Shown here piece after piece: positions 7,133-14,551 of a DNA stretch of 46,196 bases. This DNA comes from an uncultured Lachnospiraceae bacterium. GTDB lineage: Bacteria; Bacillota; Clostridia; Lachnospirales; Lachnospiraceae. Numbering within the stretch: position 1 is the stretch's first letter; every line of letters begins with the position of its first letter. The stretch is taken from positions 1 to 46,196 of the forward strand of contig CAMNMC010000074.1 of the NCBI GenBank assembly GCA_946544235.1. The letters are read 5' to 3'. Below the pieces are notes generated by a model. It was not told the DNA's origin. It saw only the letters and a program-made list of their open reading frames with translations, and made no database searches. Both the position numbers and the translations under genes were made by a program.

Positions 7133-7240
7133 AGCATTTTTTTGCTTGGAAGAAAAGATACGCTGTGATATATTTAGATTTGCAGCCGGACGGCAGACGG
7201 CTGCATATTGATACAGGGTCGTGAGACTCTTGTATCATAT
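7133..7240 (+). other. Run of hairpins in the gap upstream of recA
   Basis: Three potential stem-loops follow each other: GAAGCA with TGCTT near 7133; GCAGCCG with CGGCTGC (7183-7205); and TGATACA with TGTATCA (about 7209-7237). None is followed by a T run, so they are not obvious terminators. They may belong to an unrecognised small RNA or a leader. I matched them to no known riboswitch. Confidence 0.35.
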
Positions 7241-7330
7241 ATAAATATTGATCATTTCGGCAGAAATAATAGCGTGTTCGGTTGAGCGGTTGTATAGCTT
7301 AATCGTTCATAAATTATTATTATGATCATG

Positions 7331-7359
7331 TTGACATTTTGCATTTATTATATTATTAT
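7331..7359 (+). promoter_or_regulatory. recA promoter
   Basis: TTGACA (7331-7336), a 17-base spacer and TATTAT (7354-7359) form a good sigma-A promoter. The LexA box lies directly downstream, over the expected start of transcription. Confidence 0.65.
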
Positions 7360-7369
7360 AGTCAAAAAG

Positions 7370-7383
7370 CGAACATATGTTTT
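7370..7383. promoter_or_regulatory. LexA (SOS) box of recA
   Basis: CGAACATATGTTTT matches the Firmicute LexA operator CGAAC-N4-GTTYG closely, differing only in the last position. It begins 11 bases after the -10, where bound LexA blocks transcription. A partial second copy, CATATGTTTT, lies at 7399-7408. Damage-induced expression of recA and recX is the expected outcome. Confidence 0.8.
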
Positions 7384-7424
7384 GGTTTTATGAATGGGCA
7401 TATGTTTTTATCAAGGAGGAAAAT

Positions 7425-8492
7425 ATGGCTAACGAAGATAAGTTAAGAGCGCTGGATGCGGCGCTGGCTCAGATTGAAAAACAGTTTGGTAAGGGTTCTG
7501 TCATGAAGCTTGGAGATAGCTTTGATGACATGAATATAGATGTTGTTCCTACAGGATCGCTCAGTCTTGATATTGCACTTGGTGCCGGCGGTATGCCAAG
7601 GGGAAGGATCATTGAGATTTACGGACCTGAATCAAGTGGTAAGACAACGGTTGCACTTCATGTTGTTGCAGAGATACAGAAAAGAGGCGGTATTGCAGGC
7701 TTTATAGATGCTGAACATGCTCTTGATCCTGTTTATGCAAGAAATATAGGCGTTGATATTGACAATCTGTATATTTCACAGCCTGATAACGGTGAACAGG
7801 CACTTGAGATCACGGAGACTATGGTCAGATCAGGTGCGATAGATGTTATCATAGTTGACTCTGTTGCAGCACTTGTTCCTAAGGCAGAGATCGAAGGTGA
7901 TATGGGTGACAGTCATGTGGGTCTTCATGCAAGACTTATGTCACAGGCATTAAGAAAGCTTACGGCTGTTATCAGTAAGACCAATTGTGTTGTTATTTTT
8001 ATCAACCAGCTTCGTGAGAAGGTTGGTGTTATGTTTGGTAATCCGGAAACTACAACCGGTGGACGTGCCCTTAAGTTCTACGCATCTGTACGTCTTGAGG
8101 TAAGACGTGTCGAGACTATCAAGCAGGGCGGAGAGGTTATCGGTAACCACACAAGAGTCAAGGTTGTTAAGAATAAGATCGCTCCTCCATTCAGAGAGGC
8201 TGAATTTGATATCATGTTCGGTAAGGGTATTTCCAAAGAAGGTGATATACTCGATCTTGCTGCTGACAGAGGAATCATTGCCAAGTCAGGTGCATGGTAT
8301 GCATATATGGGCGAGAAGATCGGTCAGGGCAGAGAGAATGCCAAGATCTATCTTCAGGAGCATCCAGATGTTCTTGCCGAGATTGAGAATAGAGTAAGGA
8401 TTGATGCCGGTGTCGGCGGAGTTTCTGATGAAGATTATAATAAACTTGTAGCTGCCGGTCTTGTTGAGCCTGCCGATCCGTCTGAGGAATGA
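7425..8492 (+). CDS. recA: Recombinase RecA
   Basis: RecA forms filaments on single-stranded DNA, drives strand exchange and triggers LexA self-cleavage. The 355-residue protein has the Walker A motif GPESSGKT at residues 67-74, a [10 protein letters not shown] Walker B region, and the [21 protein letters not shown] segment spanning loop L2. The ATG at 7425 is chosen over an upstream in-frame start because AAGGAGGA lies just before it and [14 protein letters not shown] matches the family N-terminus. A LexA box controls it. recX overlaps or follows directly. Confidence 0.98.
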   Translation: MANEDKLRALDAALAQIEKQFGKGSVMKLGDSFDDMNIDVVPTGSLSLDIALGAGGMPRGRIIEIYGPESSGKTTVALHVVAEIQKRGGIAGFIDAEHALDPVYARNIGVDIDNLYISQPDNGEQALEITETMVRSGAIDVIIVDSVAALVPKAEIEGDMGDSHVGLHARLMSQALRKLTAVISKTNCVVIFINQLREKVGVMFGNPETTTGGRALKFYASVRLEVRRVETIKQGGEVIGNHTRVKVVKNKIAPPFREAEFDIMFGKGISKEGDILDLAADRGIIAKSGAWYAYMGEKIGQGRENAKIYLQEHPDVLAEIENRVRIDAGVGGVSDEDYNKLVAAGLVEPADPSEE

Positions 8493-8497
8493 TCCTT

Positions 8498-9094
8498 ATG
8501 GCAGAGCTTAAGATCGTAACAAAGGGCTCCAGATACTTTATCTATATTGACGATCGGAAGATGGGCTTTTTATATGCGAGTGATCTTAAAAGGATAGGAC
8601 TAAGCGATGGTCAGGAACTCGATGATGTGGCTGTTGATGAGCTGAGGGATATCATGTACAGGAGAACATATAATAAAGCCTGTTCATATCTGGAAAGCTC
8701 TGAATACTGTGGTTCTGAGATAAGATTCAAATTGAAGCATAATGATTTTGCGGATGACATGATCGATCGTGTGATAGATGAACTGTATCAGAACAGGTAT
8801 CTTGATGACAAACGATATGCAGAAGCATTCATCAGGTCGTATTGCCATACAAAAGGACGAAAACTGATTGAATGCGAGCTGTCCTATAAAAAAATAGATA
8901 CCGAGATAATTAATGAGGCATATGAAGCTTTTTTATCAGATGTAGATTATGATGAAGACGGTGTTATAGAAGATATCATCAGGAAAAAATATGGTTCCGA
9001 GGATCTGTCTGATATTAAAGTGAAGAGTCGTATCATTTCGTATTTTACACGAAGGGGATTTGATCTCGATAAAGTTAATAATCACTTGACATAA
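8498..9094 (+). CDS. recX: Regulatory protein RecX
   Basis: RecX binds RecA filaments and restrains or modulates recombination. The roughly 198-residue protein is all-helical with three-helix repeats; typical motifs are CSYLESSEYCGSEIRFKL and YQNRYLDDKRYAEAFIRSY. Two starts are possible: ATG 8489 overlaps the recA stop, while ATG 8498 has GAGGA nine bases upstream and gives a better ribosome binding distance, so I chose it. Cotranscription with recA from the SOS promoter is likely. Sequence similarity is weak in this family, but gene order supports the call. Confidence 0.88.
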   Translation: MAELKIVTKGSRYFIYIDDRKMGFLYASDLKRIGLSDGQELDDVAVDELRDIMYRRTYNKACSYLESSEYCGSEIRFKLKHNDFADDMIDRVIDELYQNRYLDDKRYAEAFIRSYCHTKGRKLIECELSYKKIDTEIINEAYEAFLSDVDYDEDGVIEDIIRKKYGSEDLSDIKVKSRIISYFTRRGFDLDKVNNHLT

Positions 9095-9112
9095 TATCAA
9101 AAAACGTATAAT
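9086..9112 (+). promoter_or_regulatory. Candidate rny promoter overlapping the recX end
   Basis: TTGACA (9086-9091) covers the last sense codons of recX. TATAAT (9107-9112) follows after 15 bases, slightly short; TAATAT two bases later gives a 17-base spacer. Transcription would begin about 45 bases before rny, making it independent of SOS control. Confidence 0.5.
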
Positions 9113-9163
9113 ATTTATGTGTTGTACCTTTGTGCAATGAAAATTTAATAAGGAGGTGCTCCT

Positions 9164-10714
9164 GTGGATCCTATCTACATAGTGATTGGTGTGATCATCC
9201 TTGTTGTAGCTATAGTCGTTACCTGGTTCGCAGCAACGGCATATAGAAAGAACATTGCCGAAGCCAAGATCGGTAAGGCAGAAGACAAGGCTAAAGAGAT
9301 TATAGATGATGCACTGAAGACTGCTGAAGATAAGAAACGCGAGATCGTTCTCGGAGCTAAAGAGGAAGCTCTTAAGACCAAGAATGATATTGACAAGGAA
9401 GTCAAGGATCGTCGTAACGAAATTCAGCGTATGGAGAAGAGAGTTCTGTCACGCGAGGAGAATCTTGACAAGAAGAGTGATGCTCTTGAGAAGAAAGAGG
9501 CTTCACTTTCTGCAAGAGAAGCAGATATTGTTAAGAGAAAAGCTGAGATTGACGAGCTTTCATCAAAGAGATTACAGGAACTGGAAAGAATCTCCGGACT
9601 TACCTCTGAACAGGCAAAGGAATATTTATTAAAGACTGTTGAAGACGAAGTTAAACACGAAACAGCAGTCATGATCAAGGAATTGGAGTCCAGGGCTAAA
9701 GAAGAAGCCGACAAGAGAGCTAAGGATTACGTAGTTTCAGCTATTCAGAAGTGTGCAGCAGATGTTGTGTCAGAATCAACAATATCTCTGGTACAGCTTC
9801 CGAATGATGAAATGAAGGGACGTATAATAGGTCGTGAGGGTAGAAATATCAGAACTCTTGAGACAATGACCGGCGTTGATCTTATTATCGATGATACACC
9901 GGAAGCTGTTATACTTTCATGTTTTGATCCTATAAGAAGAGAAGTTGCAAGAATTGCACTTGAAAAGCTTATAGTTGATGGCAGAATTCATCCGGCAAGA
10001 ATCGAGGAAATGGTTGAGAAGGCTAAGAAAGAAGTCGAAGTCATGATCCGCGAAGAAGGTGAAGCTGCCGCTCTTGAATGTGGTGTACATGGATTACATC
10101 CGGAAATTATCAAACTTCTCGGACGTATGAAATTCAGAACAAGCTATGGTCAGAATGCTCTTAAGCATTCGGTTGAGGTGTCTCAGCTCTGTGGACTTAT
10201 TGCCGGTGAGATTGGTGAAGATGTTAAGCTTGCTAAAAGAGCAGGGCTTCTTCATGATATCGGTAAATCAGTTGATCATGAGATGGAAGGCTCACATGTT
10301 ACTATCGGTGTTGACATTTGTAGAAAATACAAAGAATCAGCTGTTGTTATCAATTCGGTAGCATCACATCATGGTGACTGCGAAGCAGAGAGTTTAATTG
10401 CTTGTATAGTACAGGCTGCAGATACTATTTCGGCTGCAAGACCTGGTGCTAGAAGAGAGACGTTAGAGACATACACCACAAGACTTACGAAGCTTGAAAG
10501 TATAGCTAATGAGTTTAAGGGTGTAGATAAGACTTTTGCTATTCAGGCAGGACGAGAGATCAGAGTTATTGTAGTTCCTGAGCAGGTCAGTGATGCGGAT
10601 ATGGTACTTCTTGCCAGAGATATTTCTAAGAAGATTGAAGATGAACTTGAATATCCTGGTCAGATCAAGGTTAGCCTTATTCGTGAATCAAGAGTAACTG
10701 ATTATGCTAAATGA
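9164..10714 (+). CDS. rny: Ribonuclease Y
   Basis: RNase Y is the membrane-anchored endonuclease that starts mRNA decay in many Firmicutes. The 516-residue protein has one N-terminal membrane segment (residues about 4-24), a long charged coiled coil to about 200, a KH RNA-binding domain with [12 protein letters not shown], and an HD domain whose metal-binding His-Asp lies at about residues 364-365 (LLHDIGKS). It starts at GTG with AAGGAGGTG upstream. Length and domain order are normal. A terminator follows 18 bases after the stop. Confidence 0.97.
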   Translation: MDPIYIVIGVIILVVAIVVTWFAATAYRKNIAEAKIGKAEDKAKEIIDDALKTAEDKKREIVLGAKEEALKTKNDIDKEVKDRRNEIQRMEKRVLSREENLDKKSDALEKKEASLSAREADIVKRKAEIDELSSKRLQELERISGLTSEQAKEYLLKTVEDEVKHETAVMIKELESRAKEEADKRAKDYVVSAIQKCAADVVSESTISLVQLPNDEMKGRIIGREGRNIRTLETMTGVDLIIDDTPEAVILSCFDPIRREVARIALEKLIVDGRIHPARIEEMVEKAKKEVEVMIREEGEAAALECGVHGLHPEIIKLLGRMKFRTSYGQNALKHSVEVSQLCGLIAGEIGEDVKLAKRAGLLHDIGKSVDHEMEGSHVTIGVDICRKYKESAVVINSVASHHGDCEAESLIACIVQAADTISAARPGARRETLETYTTRLTKLESIANEFKGVDKTFAIQAGREIRVIVVPEQVSDADMVLLARDISKKIEDELEYPGQIKVSLIRESRVTDYAK

Positions 10715-10732
10715 TCCCGATTAACTTTTCTA

Positions 10733-10757
10733 TCCCCTGATATTTATTATCAGGGGA
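10733..10757 (+). terminator. rny terminator
   Basis: TCCCCTGATA pairs with TATCAGGGGA (10748-10757) around a 5-base loop, then TTATTTATG. The T tract is interrupted, but position and stem support termination. Confidence 0.75.
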
Positions 10758-10788
10758 TTATTTATGCATACGGGTTGTTATCAGGGTT

Positions 10789-10832
10789 ATTATTAATATA
10801 ACAGGAAAATCGTTTCCTGTTATATTAATAAT
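10789..10832. repeat. Perfect 20-bp inverted repeat with 4-base loop
   Basis: Positions 10789-10808 are exactly complementary to 10813-10832 around ATCG. The arms are AT-rich with a central AACAGGAAA block. It lies 32 bases after the rny terminator and 83 before the nudix gene. No T run follows, so it may be an operator, a processing site or a second terminator. Confidence 0.75.
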
Positions 10833-10914
10833 TGCTCCGATAAGGATGCGTCTCGGCACGATAGGTACTTATATTTTATGTTAAAAAGAATAAATTAAAG
10901 GGCGGAAATAAATC

Positions 10915-11460
10915 ATGAAGCTATTAAATAGAGAATTAAAATATAAAGGTCATCGAGTAGAGGTTTATGAGGACGAGATACAAACTGATGATGGCAAACT
11001 TTTGCACTATGATATGGTACATAACAGGAACGGTGCGGGAATTCTCCTTGTTGATGATTCAGGAGACAAAGAAGAGCTTATATTTGTAAAACAGTACAGG
11101 AACGTTCTAGAAAAATATGATATTGAGATTCCGGCAGGATGTCAGAACTTTCCTGAAGAGGATTTTAAGATCTGCGCTCTGAGAGAGGCGGAAGAGGAGA
11201 CAGGATATATTCCTGAAAAAATTCATTATCTGACTAAAATAATAGCTGCAGTCGGTCTGTTTGATGAGATGACAGCCATATATATCGGGAAAGGACTGAA
11301 GAAGGGCACTATTCAGAGAGATGAAGATGAATATATAGATATTATCAGAATGTCTCTTGATGAAGCGCTTGATATGATATACAAAAATAAGATCATCGAC
11401 AGTAAAACAATAATTGCCATTCTTGCATACAAGGATCTTTCAGAAAAAGGTGTTTTCTGA
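10915..11460 (+). CDS. nudF: NUDIX hydrolase, ADP-ribose pyrophosphatase type
   Basis: This family hydrolyses ADP-ribose to AMP and ribose-5-phosphate. The 181-residue protein shows the FVKQYRNVLEKYDIEIPAG approach segment and a NUDIX box, G-x5-E-x7-REAEEETGY, at about residues 78-102, with the metal-binding glutamates in place. A purine-rich AAAGGGCGG precedes the ATG. It stands alone between a long inverted repeat and the AT-rich DNA before xerD. The substrate is assigned from resemblance to the ADP-ribose subgroup and could be another nucleoside diphosphate derivative. Confidence 0.85.
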   Translation: MKLLNRELKYKGHRVEVYEDEIQTDDGKLLHYDMVHNRNGAGILLVDDSGDKEELIFVKQYRNVLEKYDIEIPAGCQNFPEEDFKICALREAEEETGYIPEKIHYLTKIIAAVGLFDEMTAIYIGKGLKKGTIQRDEDEYIDIIRMSLDEALDMIYKNKIIDSKTIIAILAYKDLSEKGVF

Positions 11461-11487
11461 TTTCGTTTCAGTGGAAAATCAGGTATT

Positions 11488-11632
11488 TTACGTAAATGTT
11501 AACAAAATATTCTTAATATTTATAAAAATTTTTTAAAAATATTTTTCCAACATTTTGTTGCAGGTTACGTAATTGCATACAGTATTTTGTGAAAATGCTC
11601 AAAAAGCTTGAAAATGCGTCATTTTTACGTAA
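11488..11632. promoter_or_regulatory. Three TTACGTAA palindromes upstream of xerD
   Basis: The 8-bp palindrome TTACGTAA occurs at 11488-11495, 11565-11572 and 11625-11632. The last is the centre of a 16-bp perfect palindrome, ATTTTTACGTAAAAAT. They occupy the 243-base AT-rich gap before xerD. Such clustering suggests binding sites for an unknown dimeric regulator. Confidence 0.45.
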
Positions 11633-11703
11633 AAATTATGATTGATTTTATGTTAATTTGAAATTATACTGTAACATATATTGATTTAAATCGGGGCTAT
11701 AAT

Positions 11704-12588
11704 ATGGGTGATTACATTAACAGTTTTATTGAATATCTTAAAGAAGTTAAGCATTCCAGTGAGAATACCGTTGCTTCATACAGAAGGGATCTCCGTAAGC
11801 TTGATTCTTATTTAAATTCAAATAAAATTTCCCTCAAAGATGTTAATTCAACTTCATTAAACACTTATATACTCAGGTTAGAGAAGGAAGGCATGAGCTC
11901 TGCAACGGTTTCAAGAAATGTTGCAAGTATAAGATCGTTTTTTACCTTCCTGCTTAATAAGGGTCTCATCAAGTCGAATCCTACTGAAACCATAAAACCA
12001 CCTAAGGTTGAGAAAAAAGCACCTGAAACTCTTTCGATTGAAGAGGTTACGCTGCTCCTTGATCAGCCTGTCGGTGAAAGCAATAAAGAGATTCGTGATA
12101 AGGCCATGCTTGAGCTTCTGTATGCTACCGGTATGAGAGTTACTGAACTTATTTCCATTAAGTTTCAGGATGTTGATATGTCCATGAATTTTGTTCAGTG
12201 CATTGATAATGGCAAGGCGAGGATCATTCCTTTTGAAAACGCAGCAAAGAATGCTCTGACAAAATATATTTTAAATGTCAGACCTGTTATGTGCGGTGAT
12301 TCGGAATATCTGTTTACAAACTGCAAGGGAGAACAGATGACCAGACAGGGCTTCTGGAAGATAATCAAGCTTTATGCAACAAGAGCCGGTATCGATAAGG
12401 ATATAACACCTCATATGATCAGACACTCGTTTGCCATGCATATGGTGAATAACGGAGCTGATCTCAGGGCTCTTCAGGAAATGCTCGGTCATTCCGATAT
12501 TTCAACAACGCAGGTTTATCTTAAAAATAAAAGAAGTAAACTTAAAGAAGTTTACGAAATGGCACACCCTCGTGTGGGTGTAAGTTAA
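11704..12588 (+). CDS. xerD: Tyrosine recombinase, XerD type
   Basis: Tyrosine recombinases of this type resolve chromosome dimers at dif with a partner and FtsK. The 294-residue protein has the N-terminal SAM-like core-binding domain and a C-terminal catalytic domain with Arg145 (ATGMRVTEL), His237 and Arg240 (HMIRHSF), His263 (LGHSD) and nucleophile Tyr272 (TQVYL). Length is normal for XerC/XerD. It is not next to transposon or phage genes, so a housekeeping role is favoured. ftsK lies 6.5 kb downstream. XerD versus XerC cannot be settled here. Confidence 0.9.
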   Translation: MGDYINSFIEYLKEVKHSSENTVASYRRDLRKLDSYLNSNKISLKDVNSTSLNTYILRLEKEGMSSATVSRNVASIRSFFTFLLNKGLIKSNPTETIKPPKVEKKAPETLSIEEVTLLLDQPVGESNKEIRDKAMLELLYATGMRVTELISIKFQDVDMSMNFVQCIDNGKARIIPFENAAKNALTKYILNVRPVMCGDSEYLFTNCKGEQMTRQGFWKIIKLYATRAGIDKDITPHMIRHSFAMHMVNNGADLRALQEMLGHSDISTTQVYLKNKRSKLKEVYEMAHPRVGVS

Positions 12589-12600
12589 ATCAGAAAATGA

Positions 12601-12647
12601 AAGGAGCCGGCAGTTAGATATATTTTGACTGCCGGTAATATATTTTT
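12601..12647 (+). promoter_or_regulatory. Hairpin between ribosome binding site and start of aroC
   Basis: AAGGAG (12601-12606) lies 41 bases before the aroC ATG, too far to work linearly. CCGGCAGT (12607-12614) and ACTGCCGG (12628-12635) form an 8-bp stem directly after it, leaving 12 bases to the ATG. Folding would bring the site to a usable distance. No other ribosome binding site is visible. Confidence 0.5.
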
Positions 12648-13748
12648 ATGGCTGGATCAACTTTTGGAAAAATACTAAAACTTACAACCTGGGGAGAATC
12701 CCATGGACCGGCACTTGGTGTTGTTCTTGACGGATGCCCTGCAGGTATTGAAATTGATGAGGAATATATACAGAGTTTTCTTGACAGGAGAAAACCGGGC
12801 CAATCCGATTTTTCTACCAAGAGAAACGAGAGTGACAGGGTTGATATTCTGTCAGGCGTATTTGAAGGTAAAACCACGGGTGCGCCAATTTCGATGATGA
12901 TAAGAAATGAAACTCAGATTTCAAGGGATTACAGCAATATTGCATCGGTTTACAGACCAGGACATGCTGATTATACTTTTGATGAAAAATACGGTTTCAG
13001 GGATTATCGCGGAGGCGGAAGATCTTCCGGACGTGAAACGGCTGCCAGAGTTGCCGCTGGAGCTATAGCTATAAAGCTTTTGTCGGAACTGGGAGTAAGC
13101 TTTACGACCTATGTTGAATCAGTTGGAGATATATGCATTGATCCTGCGAGATTCGACAGGGAAGAAATATTTAAAAATAAGTTATATATGCCTGACAAAG
13201 AAGCGGCAGAGAAGGCTTCGGAATATTTGAGAGGACTCGCTGCTGATAAGGATTCTTCAGGTGCAACTGTAAAATGCATAATAAGCGGTGTTCCGGCCGG
13301 ACTTGGTGATCCGGTATTTGATAAGCTTGATGCCAGACTTGCTATGGCGGTAATGTCGATAGGCGCGGTGAAAGCGTTCGAAGTCGGTAACGGCAAGGTT
13401 GCTTCTAAACTTAAGGGCTCAGAGAATAATGACGAATTCTATAATGATAATGGAGTAGTTCGCAAGAGATCAAACAATTCCGGCGGCATCCTGGGAGGAA
13501 TCAGTGACGGAAGTGATATAATCCTTACAGCTTCCTTCAAGCCTACACCTTCTATTTACAAAGAACAGCATACTGTTAATAAGGCTCACGAAGATGTGGC
13601 AATTGAAATCAAAGGACGCCATGATCCGATAATTGCTCCACGTGCCGTAGTTGTTGTAGAGGCTATGTCAGCTCTTGTTATAGCGGATGCGCTCCTTATG
13701 AACTGTACAAGCAGGATGGATAATATAATCAAATTTTATAAGGATTGA
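12648..13748 (+). CDS. aroC: Chorismate synthase
   Basis: AroC converts 5-enolpyruvylshikimate-3-phosphate to chorismate, the branch point for aromatic amino acids, using reduced FMN. The 366-residue protein begins with the family signature [17 protein letters not shown], followed by [17 protein letters not shown] and the [23 protein letters not shown] motif region. [11 protein letters not shown] motif lies in the C-terminal half. The start matches the conserved N-terminus. It is the only shikimate-pathway gene in the window and sits 59 bases after xerD. Confidence 0.97.
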   Translation: MAGSTFGKILKLTTWGESHGPALGVVLDGCPAGIEIDEEYIQSFLDRRKPGQSDFSTKRNESDRVDILSGVFEGKTTGAPISMMIRNETQISRDYSNIASVYRPGHADYTFDEKYGFRDYRGGGRSSGRETAARVAAGAIAIKLLSELGVSFTTYVESVGDICIDPARFDREEIFKNKLYMPDKEAAEKASEYLRGLAADKDSSGATVKCIISGVPAGLGDPVFDKLDARLAMAVMSIGAVKAFEVGNGKVASKLKGSENNDEFYNDNGVVRKRSNNSGGILGGISDGSDIILTASFKPTPSIYKEQHTVNKAHEDVAIEIKGRHDPIIAPRAVVVVEAMSALVIADALLMNCTSRMDNIIKFYKD

Positions 13749-13845
13749 TAATCCTATAAAGATTGATCGGTAGTTGGATATTAATTCAATCATCATATGG
13801 CTATACTGCTTATGATATTAGTGCTTATTTATAATATTAAAAGTA

Positions 13846-13873
13846 TTGTTTATTCAAAAAAATGTTGCATAAT
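13846..13873 (+). promoter_or_regulatory. Candidate rpsO promoter
   Basis: TTGTTT (13846-13851), a 16-base spacer and CATAAT (13868-13873) give a moderate promoter. The predicted start near 13879 leaves a leader of about 97 bases with several complementary segments. Confidence 0.4.
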
Positions 13874-13878
13874 AAAGC

Positions 13879-13975
13879 AAGGTCTGATATTATGCTACTG
13901 ACCTTTACTTAGATCAAGGAGAACTCCGACCTTTTTCTCAGTAACAGGCGAACATATTATAAGGAGGTTGTAACA
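13879..13975 (+). promoter_or_regulatory. rpsO leader with alternative pairings
   Basis: AAGGTC (13879-13884) can pair with either of two GACCTT copies (13900-13905 and 13928-13933; the second runs into TTTTTC). TACTGA (13896-13901) can pair with TCAGTA (13938-13943), which excludes the first pairing. This is what an S15 autoregulatory leader might look like, but S15 leaders vary between phyla and I cannot match a known one. Confidence 0.35.
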
Positions 13976-14242
13976 ATGATTACAGCAGAACAGAAGAAGG
14001 AAATTATTGCAAAGTACGGTAACGGCGAGGGTGACACAGGCTCAGCTGAGGTTCAGGTAGCGCTTCTTACAGCACGTATCAATGATCTTAACGAGCATTT
14101 CAAGACGCATCCTCATGATCATCATTCAAGAAGAGGTCTTCTTAAGATGGTTGGTCAGAGAAGAAATATGCTTGCTTACATCAAGAGCAAGGATATCAAT
14201 CGTTACAGAAAGCTTATCGAGAGCCTCGGCCTCAGAAAATAA
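13976..14242 (+). CDS. rpsO: 30S ribosomal protein S15
   Basis: S15 binds the 16S rRNA central domain early in 30S assembly. The 88-residue length is exact for the family. Signatures are [21 protein letters not shown] and [31 protein letters not shown] is placed well before the ATG. A terminator follows, and pnp comes next, the usual bacterial rpsO-pnp order. Confidence 0.99.
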   Translation: MITAEQKKEIIAKYGNGEGDTGSAEVQVALLTARINDLNEHFKTHPHDHHSRRGLLKMVGQRRNMLAYIKSKDINRYRKLIESLGLRK

Positions 14243-14334
14243 TCTTCCTGAATCGAACATATTATGCCATGCATTGTTATTGACACTGCTACGCAGGTCA
14301 ATAACCGGCGCCACGGGCGCTGTATAGCATGAAG

Positions 14335-14376
14335 AAGAGGCTGAATTGAACACAAGTGTTCATTCAGCCTCTTTTT
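14335..14376 (+). terminator. rpsO terminator
   Basis: An 18-bp stem with one bulged base (14335-14353 with 14356-14373) has a 2-base centre and is followed by TTTTT. Between rpsO and this element, about 14279-14300, TTATTGAC can pair with GTCAATAA as a smaller upstream hairpin. Confidence 0.85.
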
Positions 14377-14446
14377 CATGCTGCATGGCTTGTCGTTTTA
14401 GCTTGAATTTAAATTTTATCTATGATAAAATAACAAAGACTGTTTT

Positions 14447-14520
14447 GAGGTGAGTCCGAGACTACTGAAAAGGACATTTGATAAGAATTTAAATGTATTT
14501 TTCAGTCGTTTCGGAACCTC
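14447..14520 (+). promoter_or_regulatory. Long pnp leader hairpin, possible RNase III substrate
   Basis: GAGGT (14447-14451) pairs with ACCTC (14516-14520). Positions 14455-14471 pair with 14499-14515 along 17 bases with two non-Watson-Crick pairs. ACATTT and AAATGT extend the stem inside. The result is about 28 bp with a 3-base bulge, ending 31 bases before the pnp ATG. In E. coli, RNase III cuts a comparable pnp leader hairpin and PNPase then represses its own mRNA. The same mechanism is inferred here. Confidence 0.6.
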
Positions 14521-14551
14521 GGAATAAATATAAAAAACAAGGAGACTAAAA

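Noticed and set aside
7183-7237. Cyclic di-GMP riboswitch before recA
   Set aside because: The stem-loops lack the conserved GEMM core sequences and lie upstream of the recA promoter.
7377-7424. Longer RecA start 16 codons upstream
   Set aside because: It would overlap the LexA box and lacks a ribosome binding site; the AAGGAGGA site and the family N-terminus point to 7425.
11704-12588. xerD as a phage or transposon integrase
   Set aside because: Length and context are those of a housekeeping Xer recombinase. No attachment site, tRNA or phage genes are nearby.
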